Source: Alphaproteobacteria bacterium (GTDB lineage Bacteria > Pseudomonadota > Alphaproteobacteria > RF32 > UBA3637). From it: a stretch of DNA of 6,762 nucleotides. Both the position numbers and the translations under genes were made by a program. Where the stretch lies: positions 1-6,762 of the forward strand of contig JAGBRF010000004.1 of NCBI GenBank assembly GCA_017632555.1. The letters are read 5' to 3'. Shown piece by piece: positions 5,786-6,762 of this stretch. The notes under the pieces were generated by a model. It did no database searches, was not told where the DNA came from, and was given only the letters and a program-made list of their open reading frames with translations. Numbering within the stretch: the first letter of the stretch is position 1; each line of letters begins with the position of its first letter.

Positions 5786-6762
5786 CTATTTCTTGCGAAT
5801 TTCGGTCTGTCCACCCATGTAAGGACGCAATACTTCCGGAATACGAACGCTGCCGTCTGCTTGCAAATTGTTTTCCAAGAAAGCAATTAACATACGCGGT
5901 GGCGCAACAACCGTATTATTCAAAGTATGAGCAAAGTATTTTTTACCGTCTTTGCCGGCAACACGGATTTTCAAACGTCTTGCCTGTGCATCGCCCAAGG
6001 TTGAACAAGAACAAACTTCAAAATACTTCTTTTGACGTGGCGACCATGCTTCCACATCCAAAGATTTAACCTTCAAATCCGCCAAATCGCCGGAACAACA
6101 TTCCAAAGTACGAACAGGAATATCCAAACTGCGGAACAATTCAACAGACATTTTCCACATCTTTTCATACCAAGCCATACTGTCTTCCGGCTTACAAACA
6201 ACAATCATTTCTTGCTTTTCGAATTGGTGAATACGATAAACACCGCGTTCTTCAATACCATGAGCGCCCTTTTCTTTTCTGAAACAAGGTGAATAGCTGG
6301 TCAATGTATATGGTAAATTTTCTTCCGGTATGATTTGGTCAATAAACTTACCAATCATCGAATGTTCGGAAGTTCCGATTAAATACAAATCTTCGCCTTC
6401 AATCTTATACATCATAGCTTCCATTTCCGCAAAGCTCCTCACACCGGTGACGACTTGTGAACGGATCATAAACGGCGGAACGCAATATGTGAAACCTTTG
6501 TTTATCATAAAGTCACGTGCATAGGCCAAAATTGAAGAATGCAAACGTGCAATATCACCCATCAGGTAATAAAAACCGTTTCCGGCGACACGGCGTGCAG
6601 AATCCAAATCGATACCGTTAAAGCTTTCCATAATATCCGTATGATAAGGAACTTCGAAATCCGGAACTTTCGGTTCGCCAAAACGTTCCAATTCAACGTT
6701 CTGACTGTCGTCTTTACCGATAGGAACTTTCGCATCGATAATGTTTGGAATAACCATCATTC
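5786..6762 (-). CDS. serS: Serine--tRNA ligase, catalytic domain (N-terminal part outside window)
   Basis: Class II aminoacyl-tRNA synthetase that charges tRNA-Ser, and tRNA-Sec where present. The frame stays open to the window edge and ends at TAG 5788-5786. The first visible residues (IPNI..KVPIGKDDSQNVE) correspond to the linker after the coiled-coil tRNA-binding arm, so about 100-110 N-terminal residues are missing and the ATG at 6758-6760 is internal. Numbering from that Met: the serine-binding segment is LIGTSEHSMIGKF (127-139, T-x-E kept), motif 2 is PCFRKEKGAHGIEERG (158-173) with RIHQFEKQEM (176-185), VCSCSTLGDAQARR is 249-262, and motif 3 is HTLNNTVVAPPRMLIAFLEN (278-297), ending in IPEVLRPYMGG. 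TSEH and LNNTVVAPPR differ from the usual bacterial TAEVPLTN and LNGS/T..GR forms and recall the SerRS group shared with some archaea. The enzyme still looks functional. A weak terminator follows. Confidence 0.95.
   Translation of the reverse strand, partial: MMVIPNIIDAKVPIGKDDSQNVELERFGEPKVPDFEVPYHTDIMESFNGIDLDSARRVAGNGFYYLMGDIARLHSSILAYARDFMINKGFTYCVPPFMIRSQVVTGVRSFAEMEAMMYKIEGEDLYLIGTSEHSMIGKFIDQIIPEENLPYTLTSYSPCFRKEKGAHGIEERGVYRIHQFEKQEMIVVCKPEDSMAWYEKMWKMSVELFRSLDIPVRTLECCSGDLADLKVKSLDVEAWSPRQKKYFEVCSCSTLGDAQARRLKIRVAGKDGKKYFAHTLNNTVVAPPRMLIAFLENNLQADGSVRIPEVLRPYMGGQTEIRKK

Noticed and set aside
6758..6760. ATG as the true serS start
   Set aside because: The sequence begins at the linker after the N-terminal arm of SerRS; a start here would lack the tRNA-binding coiled coil, and the frame continues past the window edge.
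1..6762. tRNA or rRNA genes, CRISPR arrays, insertion sequences, toxin-antitoxin or defence genes
   Set aside because: None was seen on either strand; almost all of the window is occupied by housekeeping genes and the gaps are short.

Overview
The window reads as an ordinary chromosomal housekeeping segment from an AT-rich alphaproteobacterium. Three things point to that group: the transcriptional order rpmF-plsX-(gap)-ihfA-merR, the alphaproteobacterial type of MerR protein (VLRFWE...QIKP) placed directly after ihfA, and an Rsm22/METTL17-family protein. The low GC and the many A/T tracts suggest a host-associated or reduced-genome lineage, but that is inference. The genus cannot be named from the sequence alone.

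Layout. On the + strand: the 3' end of rmuC (1-432, cut by the window edge), an 88-nt gap with a probable promoter, and complete pyrG (521-2164). All other genes lie on the - strand. In transcription order these are: the C-terminal two thirds or more of serS (6762-5786, 5' end cut off); a 153-nt gap with a probable serS terminator and two tandem sigma70-like promoters; rpmF (5632-5447); plsX (5441-4395); an 88-nt gap with another promoter; ihfA (4306-3998); a merR-type regulator (3996-3658); a GNAT acetyltransferase (3644-3108); and an Rsm22-family protein (3108-2167). That last gene converges on pyrG with only 2 nt between the two stop codons.

How the genes work together. rpmF-plsX is the classical coupling of a ribosomal protein gene to the first committed step of phospholipid synthesis. 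ihfA-merR-GNAT-rsm22 looks like a second, tightly packed unit: gaps are 1 nt and 13 nt, followed by a 1-nt TAATG overlap. It links nucleoid architecture to a probable ribosome-assembly factor. rmuC, pyrG and serS are unrelated housekeeping genes for DNA repair or recombination, CTP synthesis and tRNA charging. No tRNA, rRNA, CRISPR array, insertion sequence or phage element was seen.

I found no convincing new multi-gene system. The points most worth a second look are a pyrG terminator encoded inside the 3' end of the convergent rsm22 gene, the absence of fabH between plsX and ihfA, a SerRS whose active-site signatures differ from the usual bacterial ones, conserved Fe-S-type cysteines in the Rsm22 protein, and a dyad that spans the second rpmF promoter.
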